A stretch of 64,000 bases of DNA, from positions 2,512,321-2,576,320 of the forward strand of contig CP031964.1 in assembly GCA_003443635.1 (NCBI GenBank), given 5' to 3'. Shown here in pieces: positions 35,275 through 43,133 of this stretch (within the stretch, counting starts at the first letter, position 1; every line of letters starts with the position of its first letter). The stretch is from Flavobacteriaceae bacterium. Its GTDB lineage: Bacteria > Bacteroidota > Bacteroidia > Flavobacteriales > Flavobacteriaceae. The translations under genes were made by a program, and so were the position numbers. The notes under the pieces were generated by a model, which saw only the letters and a list, made by a program, of their open reading frames with translations, made no database searches and was not told the DNA's origin.

Positions 35275-38200
35275 TTATAACCCTCCTCTTCTATTATCGT
35301 TAGAATTAGTATCGATTAATTTATTATAAGGATCTATACCAGCTTCAACAGGCTTTTTATCTACAATAATTTTAATTTTATTATTTATTTCAGTAATATG
35401 ATGTTTTTTAAGATAAAGTTCTTCGTCATCTTCTCCAAAAACACCTACATCAATATAATCATCCAATATTACAGATAAGATAGGTCGTCTCATAGATTCT
35501 GTTTGATAAGATAGTGTGTCCCCTACCTTATCAGCATAATAACGTTTTCCTTTATCATTATTCCTATACTTACTTACCTCAAATTCTATCTCCACTTCAT
35601 ATTTTCCATTATCTAATTCAGTAGAGTTAACATCTACAACTCTATTTCTATAAAGTGTTATTGTTTCAAACATATCTTTGATAACATACTGTAACGAATC
35701 TGGAGTAACTGCTTTAATATCTGCTACAAACTCGGTTGATACTGGATAAGGAGCTCCTTTAAATTGATATTTCTCAGCAAACCGTTTCACTACATTATTA
35801 AATTTCTTTTCTCCTAAATAATCACTCATTGCATATAATACTAGTGACCCTTTTTGATAATGGATATATTGTTGATTTTCATTATACATTAAAGGATTTT
35901 CTTTTATCTGTTCAACAGTTCTTCCCAAAAGATAGCCATCCATGGCATCTTTAAGAAACTTACGCATTTGTGATTTACCATTCGTTTTTTCTAACACTTT
36001 AAGTGAGCTATATTCCGATAAACTTTCTGAAAGTAGAGTAGCTCCTTTAGCATTAGCACCTATAACTTGATGTGCCCACCATTGATGTGCTAGTTCGTGT
36101 GCAGTAACACTAAACGGGTAATCTACTGCATCTTCATTCTTATCATCTACATCAGCAATAAATCCTATAGCTTCACTAAATGGGATGGTATTAGGGAATG
36201 CTTGCGCAAATCCCCCTCCGGTTCTAGGAAACTCTATAATGCGAGCTTGTCTATGCTGATAAGGCGTATAATTATCATTAAAATAATTCAATCCATCTTT
36301 TAAACCATTCATCATACGATCTATATTATAGTGATGATCTGGGTGATAATAGATTTCTAATTTCACTCCATCGTGCTCATCTCGTTTCACTTCATAACGT
36401 CCGCTTAAAAATGCATAAAAATTTAAGATTTTAGAATCCATTTTATAATGGAAATACTTTCGTCCATCTTCCTCCCATTCCTTAATAAGATATCCTGGAG
36501 CTATAGCTATTTGATCGTTTGATGTACTTACCGTTGCTTCAAAATCTATCCAATCGCTGTTTCCACCTATATAATTATTATCTCTAGCGCCAGGAGCATC
36601 TGGAGCAGGCAACCTATCTTTAAGTGGCAAGTCGTATTTCTTACGTACTTGTGGATTGCGTAATTCTCCTTGCTCATTATATCCTATAGAAGGAAATATA
36701 CCGCTATTTATAAAAGTACCATTACCTACTACTGGGGAGTTGTTATTATCAAAAAATGTATTAGGTTTATTATGAGTAGTAAATGTCATCATAAGTGTAT
36801 CCCCAGGTTGTAATGGTTTATCAAATCGATACATTCGATAATCATAATTTTCTTGATCATAAACAATCTCAGTAGCGCGATCTAACTCAATAGTATTTGG
36901 TTGACTTGGGTAGTTAACATGTAATGTATCTATAATAACATCTGTTTGATTGACTAATGTATATGTTCCTCCCGCTTTGTAGTCCCTTGATTTTGGAAAA
37001 ATATCCATAAATGTATTAACAGCAACTAATCTAGGTTGTGGTACTTTATAGAATTTTCCAAGTTCTTTTTCGTAATTAACTCTACGCTCTTCTCTTTCTT
37101 TACCTGTTGTACGTTCGTTATCAATATTATTAACTTTCCAGATATAACCTCCAATTGCAAAAAAGCCTATCAAACATAGTGTAATCACACTAATTAATGG
37201 TTTAGTAAATCTTGCTTTAGCAAAAGCAAAGCGCTCTCTTATATTTGATCCCATGCCTCGACGATAGAACATAATCGCTAAAACAAATAATGCAACACCT
37301 AATAAGGTCCAATAGAGACGATATGTAAAATATCGTGGTAATCCACTTCCATAACCATTCATATCGCTAGGGCTTGGTGATCCAGCGCCTTGATTAAAGA
37401 TAAATTGACTTTGCTCTACACCTATTACATCTAATAATGGTATCAGACCTGAAGCCGTTAAGCCCATGATTGATAATACAATCAAACCCAGCCATTTATT
37501 CTTGATTAATGTATGAATTAATAACGACATCAATATCCACGGGATAAAATTCCAAATATTAATAATATATAGATCGAACACGTATAATGGCAATTCAAAT
37601 TCAAAAAAACCATTATAAGTTTGTATAATAACACCACTTAAAATAACTATAAGTAGTAAGATTGCTATCATTACTACTATGGCTATAAACTTAGAAAATA
37701 ATAAAGTCCAATTTTTAGTAGGAGTAGTATCTACCAATTGATTAATATGAGCAGTTTTTGCCCTATTCATAATTAACCCTGTATAAAGATATATTAGTAA
37801 ATAGGTAAATGCACTAAAAATCCCTCCTGCAAATTGAAGCATTACCCAAGTTTTAGGTAAAACATCTGTACCATATATTTGCCCTGTAAGAAACATAGTA
37901 GGCAATGTAAGTGCAAAAGCTACAGATGCAATAATTATAAATGGCCAGCCTTTTACAATAAAAGCAATGTCCGATTTTGCGACTATCCAAGCAGTCTTTA
38001 ATTGGCCTAAAAAAGATAAATTTTGAGTAACTTTTGGCAATACGATTTTCTCTATGGTTCCAAAATTCTTTTTTACAACACGCTGTGCTTTAGCTTTAAC
38101 AAGTGATAAGGTAGATGGGTTTTGAGAAAAACTAAATTTAAATAATACACTTATAAACACTACTAATGAAATACTTAACCATATTAATCGGTTATATAAC

Positions 38201-38928
38201 AACGTACCTATTACAGGGATAAGCTGTGTACTTTGCTCTTCTGGCGTCCAGTATTTAATTTGACTATATGTTGCACTATCTCCAGTAGGCTCTAGTAATT
38301 CAATCCAAAATGTATTCTCCATATTAGGCAAGCTAGATTGTGCAGCAAACTGTAGAATGACCATTACTAAAACAAACATAAAGCCAACATTTACATTACG
38401 TAAAAAAGCAGTGATTGCAAATATTATTGCTCCATAAAAAAATACATTTGGTATAATGTAAAGTAAAAATGGTTGTAGATAATTCATTATTTTAAAAGGT
38501 CCTATTAAATCTGGATTTGCTCCTGGCAAATAAAACCCTAATGTAATCCCTACAATACTAGCTATAATGACTAATAGTGTCATCACCATCCCTGCACTAA
38601 ACTTAGCTAATAAATAATTTATTTTAGTTAACGGATAAGAATATAATACATTATGCATGTTGTTTTTAAAATCACGCTGTATTGTTCCTCCTATAATAGA
38701 TGGAATAAGCAGATAGGTTAATATTGCAAAAAAGCCTAATAGTCCATAAATACCTACTGCTCCATTTAATTTTATAGAACTTGTAACCGTTACATTATTA
38801 CTATCAAAAACACCAACAGCTAATGCTGATAATAATAATGATAATAAGAATAATATTCCTGCGTATATATATAAAAGCGGTTTCTTAAACCACGTTTTTA
38901 TTTCGTGTCTAAATATTATTGAAAACAT
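35275..38928 (-). CDS. ABC-2-type permease fused to an M1-peptidase-like domain
   Basis: 1217 residues. The first 600 residues hold two ABC-2-type permease modules (two clusters of about six transmembrane helices, the first starting FKKPLLYIYAGILFLLSLLL). The rest is periplasmic and M1-like, with zinc motif HELAHQWWAHQV and the third ligand in LSESLSEYSSL. The exopeptidase motif GAMEN/GMEN is not seen; the corresponding stretch reads GGGFAQAFPNT, so the specificity may differ from ordinary aminopeptidases. Such fusions are recurrent in Bacteroidota with unknown substrate. It starts two bases after the ATPase gene. Confidence 0.9.
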   Translation of the reverse strand: MFSIIFRHEIKTWFKKPLLYIYAGILFLLSLLLSALAVGVFDSNNVTVTSSIKLNGAVGIYGLLGFFAILTYLLIPSIIGGTIQRDFKNNMHNVLYSYPLTKINYLLAKFSAGMVMTLLVIIASIVGITLGFYLPGANPDLIGPFKIMNYLQPFLLYIIPNVFFYGAIIFAITAFLRNVNVGFMFVLVMVILQFAAQSSLPNMENTFWIELLEPTGDSATYSQIKYWTPEEQSTQLIPVIGTLLYNRLIWLSISLVVFISVLFKFSFSQNPSTLSLVKAKAQRVVKKNFGTIEKIVLPKVTQNLSFLGQLKTAWIVAKSDIAFIVKGWPFIIIASVAFALTLPTMFLTGQIYGTDVLPKTWVMLQFAGGIFSAFTYLLIYLYTGLIMNRAKTAHINQLVDTTPTKNWTLLFSKFIAIVVMIAILLLIVILSGVIIQTYNGFFEFELPLYVFDLYIINIWNFIPWILMSLLIHTLIKNKWLGLIVLSIMGLTASGLIPLLDVIGVEQSQFIFNQGAGSPSPSDMNGYGSGLPRYFTYRLYWTLLGVALFVLAIMFYRRGMGSNIRERFAFAKARFTKPLISVITLCLIGFFAIGGYIWKVNNIDNERTTGKEREERRVNYEKELGKFYKVPQPRLVAVNTFMDIFPKSRDYKAGGTYTLVNQTDVIIDTLHVNYPSQPNTIELDRATEIVYDQENYDYRMYRFDKPLQPGDTLMMTFTTHNKPNTFFDNNNSPVVGNGTFINSGIFPSIGYNEQGELRNPQVRKKYDLPLKDRLPAPDAPGARDNNYIGGNSDWIDFEATVSTSNDQIAIAPGYLIKEWEEDGRKYFHYKMDSKILNFYAFLSGRYEVKRDEHDGVKLEIYYHPDHHYNIDRMMNGLKDGLNYFNDNYTPYQHRQARIIEFPRTGGGFAQAFPNTIPFSEAIGFIADVDDKNEDAVDYPFSVTAHELAHQWWAHQVIGANAKGATLLSESLSEYSSLKVLEKTNGKSQMRKFLKDAMDGYLLGRTVEQIKENPLMYNENQQYIHYQKGSLVLYAMSDYLGEKKFNNVVKRFAEKYQFKGAPYPVSTEFVADIKAVTPDSLQYVIKDMFETITLYRNRVVDVNSTELDNGKYEVEIEFEVSKYRNNDKGKRYYADKVGDTLSYQTESMRRPILSVILDDYIDVGVFGEDDEELYLKKHHITEINNKIKIIVDKKPVEAGIDPYNKLIDTNSNDNRRGGL

Positions 38929-38930
38929 AA

Positions 38931-39830
38931 TTAAGCAATTTCTGATTGAGCAATAAACTTGTCATTACTTAAAGTAGTAAAATAAACATCTTCTAACGTA
39001 GGTTTTACTTTTTCAAATGCTGCTCCAGGAGAAGTTTCTCCATAAACACGCACATTAAGCATATTTTCTTCATTATAGTTAGAGGAAATCACATTGTAAT
39101 CCTTTTGCATTTGCTCAATTTCTTCTCGTTCAATAGTTGTCATCCAAATCTTGTCTGATAATGCAGCCGTCATTTGTTTAGGTGTAGCTTGAGCCAGTAT
39201 TCTACCACCGTTTAATATTGCCATATCTGTACATAGTTCTTTTACATCATCAACTATATGTGTAGAGAAAATCACAATATGGTTTGTTCCTATTTCTCTC
39301 AATACATTTAAAAATCGATGACGTTCTGCTGGATCTAAACCAGCCGTAGGCTCATCTACTATAATTAATTTAGGATTGTTCAATAATAATTGAGCAATTC
39401 CAAAACGTTGTTTCATTCCCCCAGAATATCCTGCTACATTTTTATTACGTACATTACTTAAATTAGTAACTTCAAGTGCTTTATCTACTATTACATTTCG
39501 TTCTTTCTTATCAGTAATCCCTTTAAGGCTAGCAAAATAATGAAGTAAATCGTTTGCACTCATTTTTGGATATACTCCAAACTCTTGAGGCAAATATCCA
39601 AGTGTTTTTCTAAACTCTATTTTGTTATTTAAGATATCTAATCCATTAAAATCTATACTTCCACTATCTGGTGACTGCAACGTTGCTATGGTTCGCATTA
39701 ATGACGATTTCCCAGCTCCATTAGGTCCTAAAAGACCAAACATCCCTGCTTCTATTTCTAGATTTAAATTATCAATAGCTTTTACACCATTTTTATATGT
39801 TTTTGTTAAATTTTCGATGGTTAATTTCAT
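38931..39830 (-). CDS. ABC transporter ATP-binding protein
   Basis: 299-residue nucleotide-binding subunit. Walker A GPNGAGKSS (about residue 36), Q-loop in LGYLPQEFGVY, signature YSGGMKQRFG, Walker B LIIVDEPTAGLDP and H-loop FSTHIVDD are all intact. The C-terminal 80 residues are a variable domain of the type seen in ABC-2 exporters. It forms the energy-coupling half of the transporter with the fused permease-peptidase gene. A 9-bp inverted repeat lies upstream of its start. Confidence 0.95.
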   Translation of the reverse strand: MKLTIENLTKTYKNGVKAIDNLNLEIEAGMFGLLGPNGAGKSSLMRTIATLQSPDSGSIDFNGLDILNNKIEFRKTLGYLPQEFGVYPKMSANDLLHYFASLKGITDKKERNVIVDKALEVTNLSNVRNKNVAGYSGGMKQRFGIAQLLLNNPKLIIVDEPTAGLDPAERHRFLNVLREIGTNHIVIFSTHIVDDVKELCTDMAILNGGRILAQATPKQMTAALSDKIWMTTIEREEIEQMQKDYNVISSNYNEENMLNVRVYGETSPGAAFEKVKPTLEDVYFTTLSNDKFIAQSEIA

Positions 39831-39855
39831 AGTACCGTATTTATAATTTGATTGT

Positions 39856-39886
39856 TAGTGTAACGATCTTATTTTTTGTTACACTA
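39856..39886. promoter_or_regulatory. Palindromic operator candidate upstream of the ABC operon
   Basis: Perfect 9-bp arms TAGTGTAAC and GTTACACTA separated by 13 bases, ending 26 bases before the ATPase start codon. No T-run follows on the minus strand, so it looks like a binding site for a dimeric regulator rather than a terminator. The regulator is not in the window. Confidence 0.45.
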
Positions 39887-39911
39887 TTTATAAAGAAAAG
39901 CAAGTATACAA

Positions 39912-39943
39912 AAAAGTCTACGAAATAAATTTCGTAGACTTTT
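39912..39943 (-). terminator. Terminator between the precursor peptide and the ABC operon
   Basis: Stem AAAAGTCTACGAA / TTCGTAGACTTTT with a six-base loop. On the minus strand it is followed by TTTTTT, as expected for the transcript of the peptide gene. It implies the peptide and transporter genes have separate transcripts unless there is read-through. Confidence 0.75.
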
Positions 39944-39970
39944 AAAATCAAACATTATCTAATGTTATGA

Positions 39971-39997
39971 TTAGTTAATATATTCTCCTTTTTTAAG
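39971..39997. repeat. Detached copy of the DUF2911 gene 3' end (direct repeat A)
   Basis: Matches 40543-40569 at 25 of 27 positions, in the same orientation. On the minus strand it would encode LKKGEYIN followed by a stop, against LKKGEDIN-stop at the real gene end. In-frame stop codons just upstream show that this copy is not expressed as part of a longer protein. Confidence 0.6.
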
Positions 39998-40110
39998 CTA
40001 ACCTTAATTAACCCTGATGACTAGTTTTAAATATTACTTTTTTATGCATTCATAAAGTTAAAAACTAAATTCAGTTAATTGCAAAAAAAAGGTAGCTTCA
40101 AAGAAATCTA

Positions 40111-40344
40111 TTAATTAAATGAAGCGCCTTCATCTAAGTCACCTGTGGTGCAATGAGTATTCCAACCATCTAAACTCCAAATATCACCCCAAGCGCCAAC
40201 AAAACTCTCAGTAAATTCACCAGAAAGATAAACTGTTTGATGACCTGTTTTTGTCCTTGTACAAGTCCAATTACTTCCTGCAGCTATTTTTTTTAACTCT
40301 TCTCTTTTTAGTACTGTTCCTAAATTTAAAACGTTTTTTAGCAT
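40111..40344 (-). CDS. GG-leader-type natural product/bacteriocin-like precursor peptide
   Basis: 77 residues. The first 23 resemble Bacteroidota double-glycine leaders: MLKNVLNLG, then the charged helix LKREELKKIAAG, with AG where GG is usual. Cleavage would release a 54-residue core that is Trp-rich (four Trp), Gly/Ser/Thr-rich, and has two Cys (WTCTRT and THCTTG) and an acidic tail (DLDEGASFN). There is no transmembrane segment. No lanthionine, radical-SAM, graspetide or peptidase-C39 exporter gene lies nearby. The family assignment rests on the leader pattern, and the product is unknown. The gene is flanked by near-identical 27-base direct repeats. Confidence 0.6.
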   Translation of the reverse strand: MLKNVLNLGTVLKREELKKIAAGSNWTCTRTKTGHQTVYLSGEFTESFVGAWGDIWSLDGWNTHCTTGDLDEGASFN

Positions 40345-40542
40345 AATTAATATTGATTAAATTAAAATTCCCATAAACATTTATAGACATCTATAGTTTA
40401 TGTCTTTTCCTACGAATTTATATAAAATATAAGAATACTAATGTTAAATATTTGTTAACAAGAAAATTTTTAATCTTTTTAAAAAATAAAAAACGCTTAA
40501 AAATTACTTTTTAGAATACCTAAGGTTATTTCAATTCTTAAT

Positions 40543-40569
40543 TTAATTAATATCTTCTCCTTTTTTAAG
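40543..40569. repeat. Direct repeat B, the 3' end of the DUF2911 gene
   Basis: The last eight codons and stop of the DUF2911/TPR gene. It forms a direct repeat pair with 39971-39997 (25 of 27 identical), bracketing the precursor peptide gene. Confidence 0.6.
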
Positions 40570-41658
40570 TTTCTCTATTTCATTATTCAAACGTGTTTTA
40601 AATCGAGTCGGTGTAGCTTCAGCATTAAATGCTATATTCATAGATTTAAGTGCTTTCTTAAAATCTCCTTTAGCTGAGTATGCTCTGGCTAATGCATAAT
40701 TAGATATCCAATCTTTTTTGTTCTTATTTAAATTATTCTTTGCAATTGTAAGTGCTACATCTTTTTCGTTTGCAGTAATTAACTGCCTAACCAATGCAAA
40801 CACTTCATTATTAGCTCCATGAGTTGCTGCTTTTTCAAAGCTTTTAATAGCATCAGCTTTATTACCTCTTTGCATTAAGATTTGTGCTTTTAATGATAGG
40901 TTAGCAAAGTTTTCTTTGCTAAAAAAATTCCCCTCAATAGAAGCATTTGTCCATTCTAATGCTTTTTCCATATTACCTGCACGGAAAGCGTATCCAGCTG
41001 CTTGATCCCAAGTAGTTTGCTGAAACCCTTTAGGGTTTCTTAAATCATTTTCAATACCAGCCATAACAATATCTGTTACTGCTACATCAATTTTAAATGG
41101 AATTTCTTTTTTATCCCAATGTAAAGTTGCCGTAGCGCTTGTTGGAGTGACAGTATTAAATTCGTATGTTAATAATTCTCTACTTTGTTCAACATCTTTA
41201 GATTGCACTTCTACACGTAATACATCTTCAGCTTCATCATAATAAAAACTTCCCCAAGAAGTTGTATTAGACGATAAAACAATAGTTACACTACCATCTT
41301 CTTTAGGCGCCATAAACAACGCGTATTTTCCAGCTTTAACATCTTTGCCTTCTAATTTTACATCATGAGTAAATTCAATCGTAGTATTATAATCTGCTCC
41401 TGCTCTCCATGGTGCCGATTTAGATGTTCCAAACCCTAAATCATTAAATCCATACTGTACTAATCCTCCCCAAATAGCTCTACCTCTTTTAGTTGGTCTA
41501 TTATAATGGATCGTTATATCTGTAATCCCTACACGTTGTGTTACTTCTGCTTCTTGACTTGTTGCAGGAACTGTAATTTGTGCTGTAGTTTGTTCTGTAA
41601 ATAATAAAGCAACTCCAACTGCTACTGTTAAGATTGCTTTGTTAGTAAAAATTTTCAT
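40543..41658 (-). CDS. DUF2911 and TPR domain protein
   Basis: 371 residues from ATG 41658, which starts the signal peptide (KAILTVAVGVALLFTEQTTAQ); an earlier ATG at 41691 would place an extra 11 residues before it. The DUF2911 domain covers about 25-200, with the conserved YNRPTKRGRAIWGGLVQYG, the WRAGADYNTTIEF segment and a Gly-Lys-Tyr-Ala-Leu strand. TPR-like helices follow (about 230-350, GNMEKALEWTNASIE, GDFKKALKSMNIAF). Exported protein of unknown function, common in Bacteroidota. Two tandem inverted repeats lie just upstream. Confidence 0.85.
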   Translation of the reverse strand: MKIFTNKAILTVAVGVALLFTEQTTAQITVPATSQEAEVTQRVGITDITIHYNRPTKRGRAIWGGLVQYGFNDLGFGTSKSAPWRAGADYNTTIEFTHDVKLEGKDVKAGKYALFMAPKEDGSVTIVLSSNTTSWGSFYYDEAEDVLRVEVQSKDVEQSRELLTYEFNTVTPTSATATLHWDKKEIPFKIDVAVTDIVMAGIENDLRNPKGFQQTTWDQAAGYAFRAGNMEKALEWTNASIEGNFFSKENFANLSLKAQILMQRGNKADAIKSFEKAATHGANNEVFALVRQLITANEKDVALTIAKNNLNKNKKDWISNYALARAYSAKGDFKKALKSMNIAFNAEATPTRFKTRLNNEIEKLKKGEDIN

Positions 41659-41686
41659 GTGATACAATTTTAAATGTTTAGTTATC

Positions 41687-41709
41687 AGCATACTTGCATT
41701 AAGTATGCT
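41687..41709. promoter_or_regulatory. Inverted repeat upstream of the DUF2911 gene (first)
   Basis: Perfect 9-bp arms AGCATACTT / AAGTATGCT with a five-base spacer. No T-run on either strand. It lies 29 bases before the start codon and could be a leader hairpin or operator. Confidence 0.4.
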
Positions 41710-41711
41710 TA

Positions 41712-41736
41712 ATTATCTTAAGTATAGCAAGATAAT
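41712..41736. promoter_or_regulatory. Inverted repeat upstream of the DUF2911 gene (second)
   Basis: Perfect 8-bp arms ATTATCTT / AAGATAAT with a nine-base spacer, immediately next to the first repeat. Confidence 0.35.
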
Positions 41737-41793
41737 CACAAGGAAAGCTATTTTGTGTTATAATATCGTTAAATTAAATGTATTGCAGAATAC

Positions 41794-43011
41794 TTATTCA
41801 TCAATAAGTTCTGAAACAAATGTTTCAAATTCTTTTTTAAAAGTAATGTATTTATCTCCCGTTGCAGGCCCATCAAACCCTGTATGTATTTTACGAACAT
41901 TTCCTTTTTTATCTACAAAAACAGTAGTTGGATATGACAATATATGATTTAGCATTGGTAATTTTTCTTGAGCTAATGTTTTGTCGTCTGTTCCAAATTG
42001 TGCCAGTACTATTGGATAGTTAATTCCAATTTTATCTCTTAATCGTTTTATACTTCTAAAAGCACTCTCTTTTGTTTTGGCATACTCAAATGCCAAGGCT
42101 ATAAATTCTACATCTTCATCTTTATGATTATTATAAAATTGTGTGTAATATCTGCTCTCATCCAAACAGTTAGGACACCACGATCCCATAATTTGTATTA
42201 CAACCACCTTATTTTTAAAACGTTCATCTTCCAAAGAAATGTTATTTCCATTAGCATCAGGAAAAGAAAATGCTAGTTTATCATAACCTTCTTTTAAATA
42301 TGTTAAATGATCTCCATTTGGTAAATCATAATCGTTATTACGCTTTGCAACAAAAGGTTCTTTCCAATGGTTCCCAGAATAAAATACACCTTGTAGTGTA
42401 CTATCAGTTATCTTTGCTGTAAATAAAAACGCATGCGCTCCATCAAAAGTAGAAAGTCGTAATTCATCACCATCTACAACTCCTTCAAGGTAACGATAAT
42501 CCCCAGTTTGAGTTCTAAATGTACCTGTAACTTTATTTTCTTCTTGCTTAAAAATACCTTTAGCAATATATTCATCACCTTCTATACCTTCACTAAATAT
42601 CGTTTCCCATATACCACTAACATCTACTAACGGCTTAGATGTAATATTAAAACGAGCGCTATTATTATATTCAGCTTTAAAGCTTGTAATTTTATCCTCA
42701 TTTTCTTTTATAAATTGTCCTTTTAAATTATTTCCTTCAAACTTAGCTACAATGAATCCTTCAAATACAGGGGTTTGAATTTTTACTGAATCTTTAAAAT
42801 ATTCTATTTCATCTACTTCAATAACTTCTTCAGCATTAAAAATCTTTAATTTGTTTTTTGAAACTACTTCAAAAATAAAAGGCAGTTCTTCATTATCTTG
42901 AACTTCAATAACTGCCCTATATTTTCCTGGCAACAATTCTAGTTTTTGTTTCTTAGCACAAGAAAAGCTAGTTGTAAAAAGTATTAATATTATTAACTTT
43001 TTCTTCATCAT
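41794..43011 (-). CDS. TlpA-like thioredoxin-fold lipoprotein
   Basis: 405 residues from ATG 43011 (MMKKKLIILILFTTSFSC). The Cys after FTTSFS is the lipidation site. A beta-rich N-terminal domain (about 25-230) precedes a thioredoxin-like domain with the redox motif WCPNC (about residue 290, MGSWCPNCLDES) and the cis-Pro region SYPTTVFVDKKG. It probably works as a periplasmic thiol-disulfide reductant. ATG 43011 is preferred over 43035 because it directly starts the signal. Confidence 0.9.
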   Translation of the reverse strand: MMKKKLIILILFTTSFSCAKKQKLELLPGKYRAVIEVQDNEELPFIFEVVSKNKLKIFNAEEVIEVDEIEYFKDSVKIQTPVFEGFIVAKFEGNNLKGQFIKENEDKITSFKAEYNNSARFNITSKPLVDVSGIWETIFSEGIEGDEYIAKGIFKQEENKVTGTFRTQTGDYRYLEGVVDGDELRLSTFDGAHAFLFTAKITDSTLQGVFYSGNHWKEPFVAKRNNDYDLPNGDHLTYLKEGYDKLAFSFPDANGNNISLEDERFKNKVVVIQIMGSWCPNCLDESRYYTQFYNNHKDEDVEFIALAFEYAKTKESAFRSIKRLRDKIGINYPIVLAQFGTDDKTLAQEKLPMLNHILSYPTTVFVDKKGNVRKIHTGFDGPATGDKYITFKKEFETFVSELIDE

Positions 43012-43097
43012 TTTATTTAAAAATAAGATCTTCAAATTACCATAAAATAGTTCTATAAAAAAAACTTTTTACACTATCGTTAACAGGCAAGTATTAT

Positions 43098-43105
43098 TAT
43101 CTTTG
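43098..43105 (+). promoter_or_regulatory. Candidate -7 promoter element of pheT
   Basis: TATCTTTG matches TAnnTTTG 28 bases before the pheT ATG. No TTG lies at the usual -33 distance. Confidence 0.5.
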
Positions 43106-43133
43106 CCCCATTGAAGTAAATAGATTTTAGAGA

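Noticed and set aside
24102..40106. The 15-mer TAGCTTCAAAGAAAT near 24103 and near 40093.
   Set aside because: A 15-base match is expected by chance in 64 kb of AT-rich DNA and its flanks do not match.
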